A stretch of DNA of 64,000 nucleotides from Monoglobus pectinilyticus (GTDB lineage Bacteria; Bacillota; Clostridia; Monoglobales; Monoglobaceae). The DNA lies in the NCBI RefSeq assembly GCF_002874775.1, contig NZ_CP020991.1, forward strand, positions 602,918 through 666,917, given 5' to 3'. The notes under the pieces were generated by a model. The model had not been told where the DNA came from, searched no databases, and saw nothing but the letters and a program-made list of their open reading frames with translations. Positions 17,197 to 25,251 of the stretch are shown in pieces (within the stretch, counting starts at the first letter, position 1; every line of letters starts with the position of its first letter). Both the position numbers and the translations under genes were made by a program.

Positions 17197-18867
17197 TCAG
17201 GCAGTGACCTGTTCCACCTCCGGGATGGGTTTGAGATTAAAATGAATTTCGATAGAAATGTGTCTTGTTTTATCTTCGTCAATGCGCTCATGCACGACGA
17301 TTTCTTTGATTAAGCGGTTAAGGGTGGCTGCATCCAGCTCTGTGATGTTGGCGTATTCCTGAATGGCTTCCACCCATTGTTTTGCATCATTGGCAAGCTG
17401 GACTTCATCGGACAGCCGCTTTCTGCCCTCGGACACTTTTGTTTTAAGCTCCGTCTGCTCGGTCTGCGTCTTTTCCAGCATGGTGTTGAAGTTCTGCTCA
17501 CTGATACGCCCTGCAATCATATCCTCATAAAGCCGCATTACCATTTTGTCCAGAACCTCAATCCGTTCCTCGTCCCTTGTAAGGGAGCGTTCCATTGCTT
17601 CCCGCTGTTCCCGCTGCTCGGCTTCACAGGTATTGGTCAGGCGGTCGGCAACCGCTTCTCCGTCCATCAGGGCAGCTCTGGCACATTCCCGGATTTTCCG
17701 CAGCACATGACTGTAAAGGGTGTCATAATCAATCCGGTGCTGGGTGCAGTGGTTCTTTCCAAAGGCATTGTAGGTCTTGCAGGAGTAAATCCGCTGGGGA
17801 TGTTTTGCGTTTGTGTAGCGTATCGTCAGCGACTTCCCACACTCGCCGCATTTTATCAGTCCGGCAAACAGGCTGATTTCATTGGTCTGCCCCGGACGCT
17901 GGCGGGATTTCAGCTTGTTCTGCACAATATCAAAGCTCATGCGGTCAATCAGCGGTTCGTGCTGTCCCTCAACCACAACCCAGTCCTCCGGTTTCTTTTC
18001 CCCAATCGTGCCGATTTTGAAGCGGTAGTCTTTTTTCTGGGAAGCAATCGCCCCGGTGTAGACGGGATTCATCAAAAGGTCTTTGATAACGGAGAAGTCC
18101 CACATATACCGCCCGTTTTCCGGGTCTTTCTTTTCCCATTTGGTGCGGGTATTGCGAAGCCCCCGTTCCCGGTTCCACCATGTGGGGCAGGGGATTTTTT
18201 CTTCCTCCAGCCGTCTGCGGATATAGTTCGGACCATGACCGTTTAGGGCATATCCGAAAATCAGCCGCACAATCGGGGCGGTTTCCTCGTCAATGAGCAG
18301 ATGGTTTTTGTCCTCCGGGTCTTTCCGATACCCAAACGGGGCAAGACACCCGGTAAACTGTCCTTTCTGCGCTTTCAGAAGATAAGAGGAATGGACTTTC
18401 TTGGAAATATCCTTGCTGTACATCTCGTTCAGGATATTCTTGAACGGGGCAATGTCGTTGTTATCCCGTAAGGTGTCGATACCGTCATTCATGGCGATAT
18501 AGCGCACCCCGTTTCTTGGGAAAAAGTCCTCAATCAAATGCCCGGTTTGCAGATAGTTACGCCCCAGTCGGCTGAGGTCTTTCGTGATAACAAGGTTGAT
18601 TTGCCTGCGCTCAATGGATCTCAACATTCTCTGTAAATCAGGACGCTCCATATTAAGACCTGTGAAGCCATCGTCCTGATAGACTGCCACAACCTCCCAT
18701 CCCTGCTTTTCGCAGTATTTTTCCAGCATATCACGCTGGTTTGCGATACTGGCACTTTCGCCTTGCAGGTCATCGTCCTTTGACAGTCTGCAATAGACCG
18801 CTGCACGATAGCCCCCGGCAAGTGCCGAACCGATTGTTCTGTATTCCATTTCGTTCATCATAGCCAT
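17197..18867 (-). CDS. large serine recombinase of module A
   Basis: A 556-residue site-specific recombinase that should integrate and excise the element through a serine-DNA intermediate. The resolvase domain covers about 20-165, with catalytic Ser29 in YCRLSKDD and the helix DLSRLGRNY. A recombinase domain follows at about 175-310, then a zinc ribbon with Cys340, Cys343, Cys363 and Cys374, a coiled coil at about 420-490, and a C-terminal domain. It lies 87 bp from the broken maff2, where the integrase of such an element is expected. The start is coupled to the small ORF upstream (TAAATG). Confidence 0.93.
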   Translation of the reverse strand: MAMMNEMEYRTIGSALAGGYRAAVYCRLSKDDDLQGESASIANQRDMLEKYCEKQGWEVVAVYQDDGFTGLNMERPDLQRMLRSIERRQINLVITKDLSRLGRNYLQTGHLIEDFFPRNGVRYIAMNDGIDTLRDNNDIAPFKNILNEMYSKDISKKVHSSYLLKAQKGQFTGCLAPFGYRKDPEDKNHLLIDEETAPIVRLIFGYALNGHGPNYIRRRLEEEKIPCPTWWNRERGLRNTRTKWEKKDPENGRYMWDFSVIKDLLMNPVYTGAIASQKKDYRFKIGTIGEKKPEDWVVVEGQHEPLIDRMSFDIVQNKLKSRQRPGQTNEISLFAGLIKCGECGKSLTIRYTNAKHPQRIYSCKTYNAFGKNHCTQHRIDYDTLYSHVLRKIRECARAALMDGEAVADRLTNTCEAEQREQREAMERSLTRDEERIEVLDKMVMRLYEDMIAGRISEQNFNTMLEKTQTEQTELKTKVSEGRKRLSDEVQLANDAKQWVEAIQEYANITELDAATLNRLIKEIVVHERIDEDKTRHISIEIHFNLKPIPEVEQVTA

Positions 18868-19065
18868 TTACCCACACAATCCAGACGGTATCCGGCTCTT
18901 TTGAACCTCATCTTCATTATACTTCAATTCTTTCTTTTTAGCAAGATATTCTTTTGTATTTGTCTTGCCGTATTTCTGGGAAATCAGGCTGACGAACACA
19001 TCGGTGGCGTCCAGCTCCCCGTCAAATACAGTGGTCACATGAATCTCTGTTTTGTTTTTTGCCAT
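18868..19065 (-). CDS. small protein coupled to recombinase A
   Basis: A 65-residue protein (MAKNKTEIHVTTVFDGELDA...) with a strand/helix-rich N-terminus and a Lys-rich middle. GGAGG precedes the ATG and the stop directly abuts the recombinase start, so the two are translated together. The position matches the small accessory ORFs found ahead of large serine recombinases in clostridial elements. I do not recognise the family. A directionality or regulatory role is possible but not shown by the sequence. Confidence 0.7.
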   Translation of the reverse strand: MAKNKTEIHVTTVFDGELDATDVFVSLISQKYGKTNTKEYLAKKKELKYNEDEVQKSRIPSGLCG

Positions 19066-19110
19066 AGGCAGTTATCCTCCATACATGAAAATAGCCAGAC
19101 AGAGGGTGTC

Positions 19111-19299
19111 GGCAACGAAGTCCGGCAACGGGCTTCAAAAGACCTTGCAAACAATCTCAATCTGGCGGTGGTTACTATTTATACTTTTCTTTTATTTTTC
19201 TGTTGTTTTGGTTGTCATAGGGGAGAAAAGCCCGCAGTTATGGGTTTTTCCCCGGCAACCGGCTCGGCAACGGGATAGCAACGAAGTCGGCAACGGGCT
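19111..19299. other. iteron-like repeat cluster, candidate replication origin
   Basis: The core CAACGAAGTC(C)GGCAACGGGCT occurs at 19111-19134 and again at 19277-19299. Further GGCAAC copies lie near 19253 and 19266. Between them is an AT-rich stretch (about 19175-19205). Short direct repeats beside an AT-rich segment, next to primase and VapE genes, suggest an origin or a binding site for an initiator. The gap 19066-19306 contains no gene. Confidence 0.5.
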
Positions 19300-19306
19300 G
19301 TCATTT

Positions 19307-20701
19307 TCAGAATGGAAGCTCCATCTGCTCCGTGACCTCCACAAAACCGTCCATAGATTTTTCGGGCGGGTTGTCGGTGTCCGTTGCCGGGATTTCACGC
19401 TCCCAGCCCTTTTGTCTGCCATATTCCGCAAACATTCTTGGATTGGAAAAGTAGTTCCACCCGGTAATGCACTGGTTCATTATCTCGTTGATTTCCCGGA
19501 TTTCCCATTGCTTCGGCTCGTCAAAGGTGTGATTTAAGGCTTCCTTGTAGAGCTGCTTGGAACAGACCGTTTCCCCGGTGTACTTATCAAGGTAAGCCTG
19601 TATCATCCCGGCTTTGGTGTCCTCCGGCATAAAATCCCGCTGGTGTTCTTTGAGATACCGCTGCATGGTGGGGCTGAAAGCCAGCTTGAACCTGCCGCTT
19701 CGGTAAATCTCCATCGCTTCTGCCCACATCTGCTCGATATAGGCTCTGGAAGCAGCTTCGTCCTCCAAAATGTGAACCTCGGCTTGCTCCGGGTACACCA
19801 TGACGGGGATAAAGCGGCGGTTGCCGGAACGGTCAAGGGGCAGGAAGTCAAGGGCATTGGAAGTGCCGCCAAACACGCACTGACGGGGGCGGTCTGCCGG
19901 GTGGGTTTCATAGGGTATCTTGTAAACTTCTTTCTGCCGGCTTAAAAATGACTTGATTTCCTCAATGCTCTTGGCGTTGGCGGTTGCCATCATTTCCGAC
20001 ATTTCGATAATCCAGTGACCTTGCAGCTTACGGTACACATTGTCATCGTCCAGCTTCCGCAAATCATCGGAGAACCACTCGTCCCGGACTGCCAGCAGAC
20101 GGAAGAAGGTGGACTTGCCAGCCCCCTGACCTCCAACCAGACAGAGCATGATTTCAAACTTGCACCCCGGCTGAAAGGCTCGTGAGACTGCACCCAGCAG
20201 GAACAGCTTCAACGCTTCATAGGTGTAATCGTCTGCGTCAGCCCCCAGAAAGTGCCGCAGGCAGAAGCGGATTCGCTCTGTACCGTCCCACACAAGTGTA
20301 TTGAGGTAGTCCCTGATGGGGTGGTACTTGTTTTCATTCGCCACAATCCCGATGGCGTTATCAATCTTTTTCTCATTGGTAAGCCCGTAGGTTTCTTCCA
20401 GATAGAGAAGCAGATATTTCATGTCCGTATCGTTTAAGGCGGTGCTGTCCCTGTGGAAGCCGATGGGCTTTATGATGTCCTTGCGGTCGGTCAGGATGTT
20501 GTATGCGATAGCCCCGGAAAGCAGCGGGTCACGCTGGAATACGGTCAGGCAGTTCCGTATGCTCTGACGGACACCGCCTTTCTCGGTGGTTTCCAGCCCC
20601 GCCTTGATTTCCTCAATGCTCTGGGGCGGTTGCATGGCGTTCATGGTGTTTTTTAGTTCTTGCTGCGTCTGCGGCTGCAAGCTCTGCCATTCGCTGTTCA
20701 A
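19307..20701 (-). CDS. VapE-family primase-helicase-like ATPase
   Basis: A 464-residue protein of the virulence-associated E family, common as a replication ATPase on phages, satellites and mobilizable elements. Walker A is GGQGAGKS at 190-197, followed by IIEMSEM and a GTSNALDFLPLDRSGNRRF region typical of superfamily 3-like ATPases. The first in-frame start is TTG at 20701 behind AAAGGATG and overlaps the CHC2 protein by 89 bp; ATG at 20647 is an alternative. With the CHC2 protein it probably forms the element's replication module. Confidence 0.85.
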   Translation of the reverse strand: MNSEWQSLQPQTQQELKNTMNAMQPPQSIEEIKAGLETTEKGGVRQSIRNCLTVFQRDPLLSGAIAYNILTDRKDIIKPIGFHRDSTALNDTDMKYLLLYLEETYGLTNEKKIDNAIGIVANENKYHPIRDYLNTLVWDGTERIRFCLRHFLGADADDYTYEALKLFLLGAVSRAFQPGCKFEIMLCLVGGQGAGKSTFFRLLAVRDEWFSDDLRKLDDDNVYRKLQGHWIIEMSEMMATANAKSIEEIKSFLSRQKEVYKIPYETHPADRPRQCVFGGTSNALDFLPLDRSGNRRFIPVMVYPEQAEVHILEDEAASRAYIEQMWAEAMEIYRSGRFKLAFSPTMQRYLKEHQRDFMPEDTKAGMIQAYLDKYTGETVCSKQLYKEALNHTFDEPKQWEIREINEIMNQCITGWNYFSNPRMFAEYGRQKGWEREIPATDTDNPPEKSMDGFVEVTEQMELPF

Positions 20702-21257
20702 GCTGTATCACATCCTTTCCGTAGTCCGTAATCAAAGCCGCTTTTTCCTCTGTTTCCCCGAACAGTAGCACATCCAGCAGATATTCCACTTGGGCTTGCT
20801 TCTGTAAGGCTTCCACAAACTGGGGATGAAAGGCTTCCTCCGGGGAGTGCGGGGCATATTCCTTTCTCCATGCTCGGAGTAAGTGGAGATAATCGGCAAG
20901 AATACGGAAACATCGGTTCTTTGCCTCCTGAAACTGTTCCTCCGGGGATTTCTGCCGGGGCTTGGGCTTTTTTACCTTTCCCGGCGGCTTCCAGTCCTCA
21001 TAGGAAAGCCCAAAGTCCTGTGCCAGTTGTACGGCGGCTTCTTTCTTTCCCAGCCCATACAGGGCGGCGATAAAATCAATCACATCCCCATCTGCACCGC
21101 AGCCGAAGCAGTGGTAACGCTGATCCAGCTTCATGCTTGGGGTCTTATCGTTATGGAACGGGCAGCAAGCCATCCCGTTTCGACCTACATGGATTCCATA
21201 ATGCTCCGCAGCCTGTCTTGTTGTAACGGACTGCTTCACAGCTTCAAATACATTCAA
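20613..21257 (-). CDS. CHC2 zinc-finger primase-like protein
   Basis: A 214-residue protein with the DnaG-type zinc finger at its N-terminus: CPFHNDKTPS (Cys32, His35) and CFGCGADGD (Cys50, Cys53). The Toprim catalytic domain of full primases is absent; the rest is Lys/Glu-rich helix. It lies just upstream of and overlaps the VapE gene, the usual split arrangement in which the zinc-finger protein recognises the template and VapE supplies helicase or primase activity. That division of labour is inferred from family context. Confidence 0.87.
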   Translation of the reverse strand: MNVFEAVKQSVTTRQAAEHYGIHVGRNGMACCPFHNDKTPSMKLDQRYHCFGCGADGDVIDFIAALYGLGKKEAAVQLAQDFGLSYEDWKPPGKVKKPKPRQKSPEEQFQEAKNRCFRILADYLHLLRAWRKEYAPHSPEEAFHPQFVEALQKQAQVEYLLDVLLFGETEEKAALITDYGKDVIQLEQRMAELAAADAARTKKHHERHATAPEH

Positions 21258-21284
21258 ATCTATCCCTCCTTGAAAAAAAGAAAA

Positions 21285-21319
21285 GCACCTGACATTCTCT
21301 GATTGAAAATGGCAAGTGC
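21285..21319 (-). terminator. terminator after the MobQ relaxase
   Basis: GCACCTGACATT and AATGGCAAGTGC form an imperfect stem, followed on the minus strand by a T-rich run. It lies between the relaxase stop (21323) and the CHC2 gene. Confidence 0.6.
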
Positions 21320-21322
21320 CTG

Positions 21323-22903
21323 TTAAAGTTCCATATCCTGTTGTTTGTGTTTTGTCTGTGCCGGGACAGTTCTTTGTGCTTTTTTCTCGTCAGCCTTATC
21401 CTGCAAGACTTCTTTGATAGGCTGTTTCTTGGGCAGCTCTTTGCTTTCCTCTGTGCCGGGGGTGGCTTTCCGTACCCAGTAGCGGATGTCCCGCAGCTTC
21501 TTCAAATCAGCCTGTACCTCGGTCAGCGGTACTTTCAGCTCTGCGATTTCGCTAAGAAGCGTTTCCTGCTCCTGTTGCAGTTCCTTTTTCGTTTTATCCT
21601 TATCGTCCGGGTGCTTGGCAAGGTAGGCGGCGGCTTTCTCATACCGGGCAACCTCCGGGTGTTCCTGTTTGAACGCTTCCTTTGTTTTCTTGAAAAATAT
21701 CTTCTGGTACTTTTCATAGACGGGCTTACATTCCTTGCAGTCTGTCCGGCTGGCAAGAAGCCTGTCAATCACTTTACTGCGGGCTTCCTTTGGCTTCATC
21801 TGATTGCGGTAATCTGCGGCTGATTTCCCGGAAGATTCCAGAAACGCTTCTAAGTCCTCCACAGTGGAAAGCCCCTTTTGCCGGAGATAGGACAGGGCTT
21901 CGCTGACTGCCTTTAAGTCCTGTGAAGTCCCCCGGTTCTGTCCAGCCCTCGTCCAGTCCTTCCGTTCTTCCTTTCGTATCTCCATGTACTTCATCAGCAG
22001 ATTGGGAAGAAGTGTCGCTTCCTCCGCCGCTTTTTGTGCAAGCAGCTCTTTCCGTTTTTCTCCCAGCTCGGTAATCCAGCCTTTGAGGTTTTGGATAAGC
22101 TGCCGGATGGACTTCATCAGGCGGTTGGCGGCTCTGATTTCCCGGTTCAGGTTGCCGATATTCGTCTGGATACCACGCTTTTCCATCTGCCGGACAGCAG
22201 CCCCCTCATGGACAGTGGGGACAATATCAAGCCCCTGTCTGGCATAGGAACGCAAGTCCACACGCTCCGGGCGGTCATTGGCTTCCAGATAGCGGTTCTG
22301 GATGACCTCCCATTCATGCCGCCAGATTTCACAATACTTCTGGTCGTTCCAATCCACCGTATCCTCCTTGTGGCTTTTCCACCTGCCGGATGGCAGCTTT
22401 ATCCGTTCCCCTTTTTCATCAAGGTCATAAACCTTGCTGCTCTTGGGAAGCCATTTCCCATGTTCGTCCATTGCTCTCATAGTCAACAGGACATGGGCGT
22501 GGGGATTGTGTCCCGGCGGATAGGGGTCGTGGATGGCAAAGTCAACAATCATGCCTTTGGAAACAAACTGCTGTTCACAAAACTCCCGGACAAGGACAGC
22601 GTACTGGTCGGGCGGTATCTCTCTGGGGATGGTAAGCACCCACCGCCTTGCAAGCTGGGAATTCCATTGCTTCTCCACCGCTTCGGCGGCGTTCCATAAA
22701 GTATTGCGGTCTGCATACGACCGTGGGGCATTTGCCGGAAGCAAGATTTCATTGTGGACGATACCACGCTTTTCCGGGTAGTGCTTCACTTCCTGATCGT
22801 ATCCACAGAACAGCTTTTCGCCGCTCTGGTAGGCAGCGGCGGCAACCGCAGACTGCTGTTGGCTTCGCTGCACAATCGAGATTTCGTTGTGTGGACAGGG
22901 CAT
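21323..22903 (-). CDS. MobA/MobL (MOBQ) relaxase of module A
   Basis: A 526-residue relaxase that should nick oriT of module A and let the element be mobilized by a helper ICE. The N-terminal nuclease domain has the likely catalytic Tyr25 in AAAAYQSGE and the metal-binding HNPHAHVLL at 132-140 (His132, His135, His137). A long coiled-coil, Lys/Glu-rich region follows (about 245-490). It ends in a charged, flexible tail. It lies next to a conserved hairpin/motif at 22973-23037 that may be oriT. Identification of the family is firm; the nick site is not known. Confidence 0.9.
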   Translation of the reverse strand: MPCPHNEISIVQRSQQQSAVAAAAYQSGEKLFCGYDQEVKHYPEKRGIVHNEILLPANAPRSYADRNTLWNAAEAVEKQWNSQLARRWVLTIPREIPPDQYAVLVREFCEQQFVSKGMIVDFAIHDPYPPGHNPHAHVLLTMRAMDEHGKWLPKSSKVYDLDEKGERIKLPSGRWKSHKEDTVDWNDQKYCEIWRHEWEVIQNRYLEANDRPERVDLRSYARQGLDIVPTVHEGAAVRQMEKRGIQTNIGNLNREIRAANRLMKSIRQLIQNLKGWITELGEKRKELLAQKAAEEATLLPNLLMKYMEIRKEERKDWTRAGQNRGTSQDLKAVSEALSYLRQKGLSTVEDLEAFLESSGKSAADYRNQMKPKEARSKVIDRLLASRTDCKECKPVYEKYQKIFFKKTKEAFKQEHPEVARYEKAAAYLAKHPDDKDKTKKELQQEQETLLSEIAELKVPLTEVQADLKKLRDIRYWVRKATPGTEESKELPKKQPIKEVLQDKADEKKAQRTVPAQTKHKQQDMEL

Positions 22904-22972
22904 TTCGTGTCCCTCCTTTCGGTAATTGGTGGATGGGGTGGTGTTTTACCACCTCATTTTGGGCAGAAAAAA

Positions 22973-23037
22973 AGCAGGAGACCTTTTCAGATTTCCTGCT
23001 CGGTGGTGCCGCCGGTGGGCGGCTGGTATTCAGTTTT
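22973..23037. other. candidate oriT of module A (hairpin plus conserved motif)
   Basis: The hairpin AGCAGGA...TCCTGCT (22973-23000) is followed after 12 nt by CGGTGGG and CGGCTGGTATTCAGTTTT (23013-23037). The same hairpin-motif arrangement occurs at 34827-34894 ahead of the mob genes of module B. On the minus strand the hairpin is followed by T7 and could also act as a terminator for the gene at 23090-23428. Confidence 0.5.
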
Positions 23038-23089
23038 GAAAGTTCGGGTCAGGGTGGCCCGATGATGAAATAAAATATCTGCATGAAGA

Positions 23090-23428
23090 TTATTCAACTT
23101 CTTTTAGTAATTCTTCAACAGAAATACCGTAAAGTTTTGCAAGTGCAAAAAGATTTGATGTGGAAGGGTCGGATGTTCCATTTTCCCATTTTGAAACAGC
23201 CTGCCTGCTAACACCAATCGTTTCAGCAACAAATTCCTGCGTCATTTTGCACTGTGTTCTGTGTACTTTGAGTGCTTCACCCAACGATTTCCTCACTACG
23301 GATTTTTCCTGCCGTACATCTTTTGAATGGATATATTTGAGTAATGCACGAACAATAAGGGTAAGCAAACCAACAAAGATACATAAGAAAATTATTCCAA
23401 CGATTATCATAAATACGGTTACTTTCAT
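23090..23428 (-). CDS. membrane-anchored XRE regulator
   Basis: A 112-residue protein with an N-terminal membrane helix (about 4-28, VFMIIVGIIFLCIFVGLLTL) and a C-terminal Cro/CI-type helix-turn-helix (about 46-105, MTQEFVAETIGVSRQAVSKWENG). The ATG at 23428 is chosen because AGGAGGTGG precedes it at ideal spacing. Anchoring a repressor to the membrane suggests that it senses something at the envelope. The gene upstream encodes a near copy of the membrane part alone. The region is more AT-rich than the flanking mob genes. Confidence 0.82.
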   Translation of the reverse strand: MKVTVFMIIVGIIFLCIFVGLLTLIVRALLKYIHSKDVRQEKSVVRKSLGEALKVHRTQCKMTQEFVAETIGVSRQAVSKWENGTSDPSTSNLFALAKLYGISVEELLKEVE

Positions 23429-23457
23429 TTGACCACCTCCTAATGTTGCTGTTGGCT

Positions 23458-23571
23458 TCATTTCTCTGTACGGATATATTTAAGCAATGCACGAATAACA
23501 AGGATAAGCAAGCCGACAAAGATACATGAGAAAACTATTCCGACTACAATCATAATGATGTTTACTAACAT
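23458..23571 (-). CDS. 37-residue membrane peptide, duplicate of the regulator's anchor
   Basis: A short gene with an excellent ribosome site (AAAGGAGG) encoding MLVNIIMIVVGIVFSCIFVG and then LLILVIRALLKYIRTEK. It aligns closely with residues 1-37 of the XRE regulator directly downstream, but stops before the helix-turn-helix. It looks like a tandem duplication kept as a free membrane peptide. It could modulate the regulator by pairing with its anchor; this is inference. Confidence 0.65.
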   Translation of the reverse strand: MLVNIIMIVVGIVFSCIFVGLLILVIRALLKYIRTEK

Positions 23572-23719
23572 TTGGATGACCTCCTTTCTTTGTTGGCTTT
23601 ATTCTATCTGAATTACCGTGTTGCTACCACCAACTATCAAGCAATTATCAGTTGCATATCGGTTGCACAATGATAGCGTTCTGTTTTTTGACCTTATTAT
23701 ACTAAATTACCGTAGATAA
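23572..23719. other. AT-rich upstream region of the membrane regulator pair
   Basis: No gene is seen. The stretch likely holds the promoter for 23571-23090, but no clear -35/-10 pair can be assigned with confidence. Confidence 0.4.
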
Positions 23720-23962
23720 GGATAGCTCGACTGATAAAACTTGCTGGACGGGAACAGCTTGCAGCGCAAGGTGTTTCCGGGCGGCAAGTCCACAAAAGGG
23801 TAGCTGGCGACAGCCAGCGCAGGGGAAGCGTAGCGTCCCCTGTATGATTTGGAGCAGACCATGACTGCGGAAAATCACAGCCCTCCGGCGAGGAGCCTTC
23901 GGAGAACGCAATGCACCAACCTTTGGGTGGTGTATAATTGCGCCCTTAGTAAACTAAGGGGT
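23720..23962. ncRNA. GC-rich structured intergenic region
   Basis: About 240 bp without a gene, much more GC-rich than the sequence before it and full of short hairpins: AGGGGA...TCCCCT near 23820, CACCAACC...GGGTGGTG near 23910, and a perfect CCCTTAG-TAAA-CTAAGGG at 23943-23960 that overlaps the stop of the DUF3847 gene. It could be a structured RNA, an origin of transfer or a replication site. The call as RNA is tentative. Confidence 0.35.
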
Positions 23963-24250
23963 TTCTGGCTTCTTCCGTTCCAGCAGTTTTTTCAATAGTT
24001 CCTGCGTGTCCTGTCTGTGAAAAATGAGTTTCAACAACACCATGACATCATCATCTGTCAGGCGTTCCGGCTCTTGCAGAAAACTTTCCAGCATACCGCC
24101 ACGAGTACAGAGCCGGTGCGTCCGTTCCTTTCGGGTAAGCTGCTTTAACTGGTGCTGCAATGCCTTTTCATCATTGATGGCTTTCCGCAGTTTCTTTTCG
24201 CTTTTCTCCAACTCCCGATTGAGTTTTTCCAGCTTTGAGGTATCAGGCAA
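23954..24250 (-). CDS. DUF3847 family mobilization accessory protein
   Basis: A 98-residue protein, coiled coil through about residues 5-45 (LEKLNRELEKSEKKLRKAI), then a basic segment (LTRKERTHRLCTRGG) and an acidic helical end. This matches DUF3847 proteins, which accompany relaxases in clostridial mobilizable elements and resemble MobC-type relaxosome accessories in size and layout. It overlaps the upstream HTH gene by 8 bp. The function is inferred from context. Confidence 0.75.
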   Translation of the reverse strand: MPDTSKLEKLNRELEKSEKKLRKAINDEKALQHQLKQLTRKERTHRLCTRGGMLESFLQEPERLTDDDVMVLLKLIFHRQDTQELLKKLLERKKPETP

Positions 24251-24584
24251 GGGCAGCGTCCTCCTTTCCCGGTATCAGCACATAAATCCTGTTTGGTTCT
24301 CCAACGCCCTGACGCACCCGCATGATAAGTCCGGCGTTTTCCAGTTCATTCAGAGAACGCTTGACCGTCATAGAGCTGCGGGACAGGACTGCGGCAATGG
24401 CTGTGACAGGGAAGCAGACAAACAGGATTCCGTTCTCGTCCTCCTGCCCATTGGAGAGCATAGCGTCCAACATCCGGCAGTACATGACCTTTGCGGTGCT
24501 GCTGACCGGAAAGCCTGTCAACGCTCTGGGAAATGGCATACAGGGCGGCAATGGTGTGTCTATCGTCATAAATTCAAAATTCAT
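24243..24584 (-). CDS. winged-helix Rep/DeoR-like protein
   Basis: A 113-residue protein resembling the N-terminal domain of replication initiator protein A: TAKVMYCRMLDAML, then a winged helix (VTAIAAVLSRSSMTVKRSLNELENAGLI) and PNRIYVLIP. The larger protein at 31158-31952 has the same arrangement. It overlaps both neighbours, forming a three-gene operon. It may start element replication or regulate the operon. The family assignment is by pattern only. Confidence 0.7.
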   Translation of the reverse strand: MNFEFMTIDTPLPPCMPFPRALTGFPVSSTAKVMYCRMLDAMLSNGQEDENGILFVCFPVTAIAAVLSRSSMTVKRSLNELENAGLIMRVRQGVGEPNRIYVLIPGKEDAALA

Positions 24585-24769
24585 TCGGTGTGTTCCTCCT
24601 TTTTCTTTGCTCGTTTGGATAAATAACGGGGGCAGTCAATCACAACCGCCCGGAAGCTCTGCTTGCACCCATGCTGGCATTTCCGGCACAATTCGTTGTA
24701 AGTGACACGCCCCCGGTCATTGAGGTAAAAGGAAAGCTCATGCTTCCTCTTTTTGCTCATTCTCGGCAT
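24581..24769 (-). CDS. small cysteine-containing protein
   Basis: A 62-residue basic protein with a likely zinc knuckle (LCRKCQHGCKQSF, plus a later Cys) and the pattern KRKHELSFYLNDRGRVTYNEL. It is the first gene of the minus-strand operon with the Rep-like and DUF3847 proteins, overlapping the next gene by 4 bp. I do not recognise a named family. Its composition suggests nucleic-acid binding. Confidence 0.65.
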   Translation of the reverse strand: MPRMSKKRKHELSFYLNDRGRVTYNELCRKCQHGCKQSFRAVVIDCPRYLSKRAKKKEEHTE

Positions 24770-25175
24770 ATTGTGTTTCCTCCCGTTTTAGTGTATGGTT
24801 TCGGGGCGATTTTCGGCAAAATTACGGTCATAGAGCCGCCTAAAATCTCCCGAAGTATCAGCGATAGGGTAGACTATCCCCCTATCAGATTGTCGTGTTT
24901 CGGTATCATTTCGGTGTCAGTTCGCCAGTTCTCCCCGGTGTCGTTCCTCCCCTGAATCTCACAGCGGCGTATCGCTCCCTTTGGTATGCTCGTTTCGGTC
25001 AGGGTTCCTCCACATCCCTGCCAAAAGTCATGGCACTACATCGCCGGGGAAGCATATCCCACACAGGCTGGTCATTCGATTGGAATAATCCATCGATGAA
25101 CTACCTGTATCATAGAACATTTTTGTGCCCTGTGCCGTATATCCACAAAGTAGGAATCAGGGGGAAAATCAGAAA
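24770..25175. other. intergenic region with divergent promoters
   Basis: About 400 bp without a supported gene, between the minus-strand operon and the plus-strand XRE gene. The open frame that runs through it into the regulator has no ribosome site and is not taken as coding. It probably holds promoters in both directions and may contain replication or transfer sites. Confidence 0.5.
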
Positions 25176-25205
25176 TTTCCACGATTGCGGAAAGTGTGAT
25201 ATAAT
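25176..25205 (+). promoter_or_regulatory. promoter -10 box and candidate operator of the XRE gene
   Basis: TTTCC-N8-GGAAA (25176-25193) is an inverted repeat just upstream of a consensus -10 box TATAAT (25200-25205), 46 bp before the start codon. The inverted repeat covers the spacer between -35 and -10, where an autorepressor would bind. Confidence 0.6.
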
Positions 25206-25251
25206 CCAGTTAAACGGCAGAAATAAAACCACCGGAAAGGAGCGTGCGCCC

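Noticed and set aside
23702-23911. 69-residue minus-strand open frame over the structured region
   Set aside because: The sequence is explained by hairpins, the frame lacks a ribosome site and protein-like composition.
24895-25251. 119-residue N-terminal extension of the XRE regulator
   Set aside because: The extension has no ribosome site, looks like random translation, and covers the promoter and operator; the ATG at 25252 has a good site.
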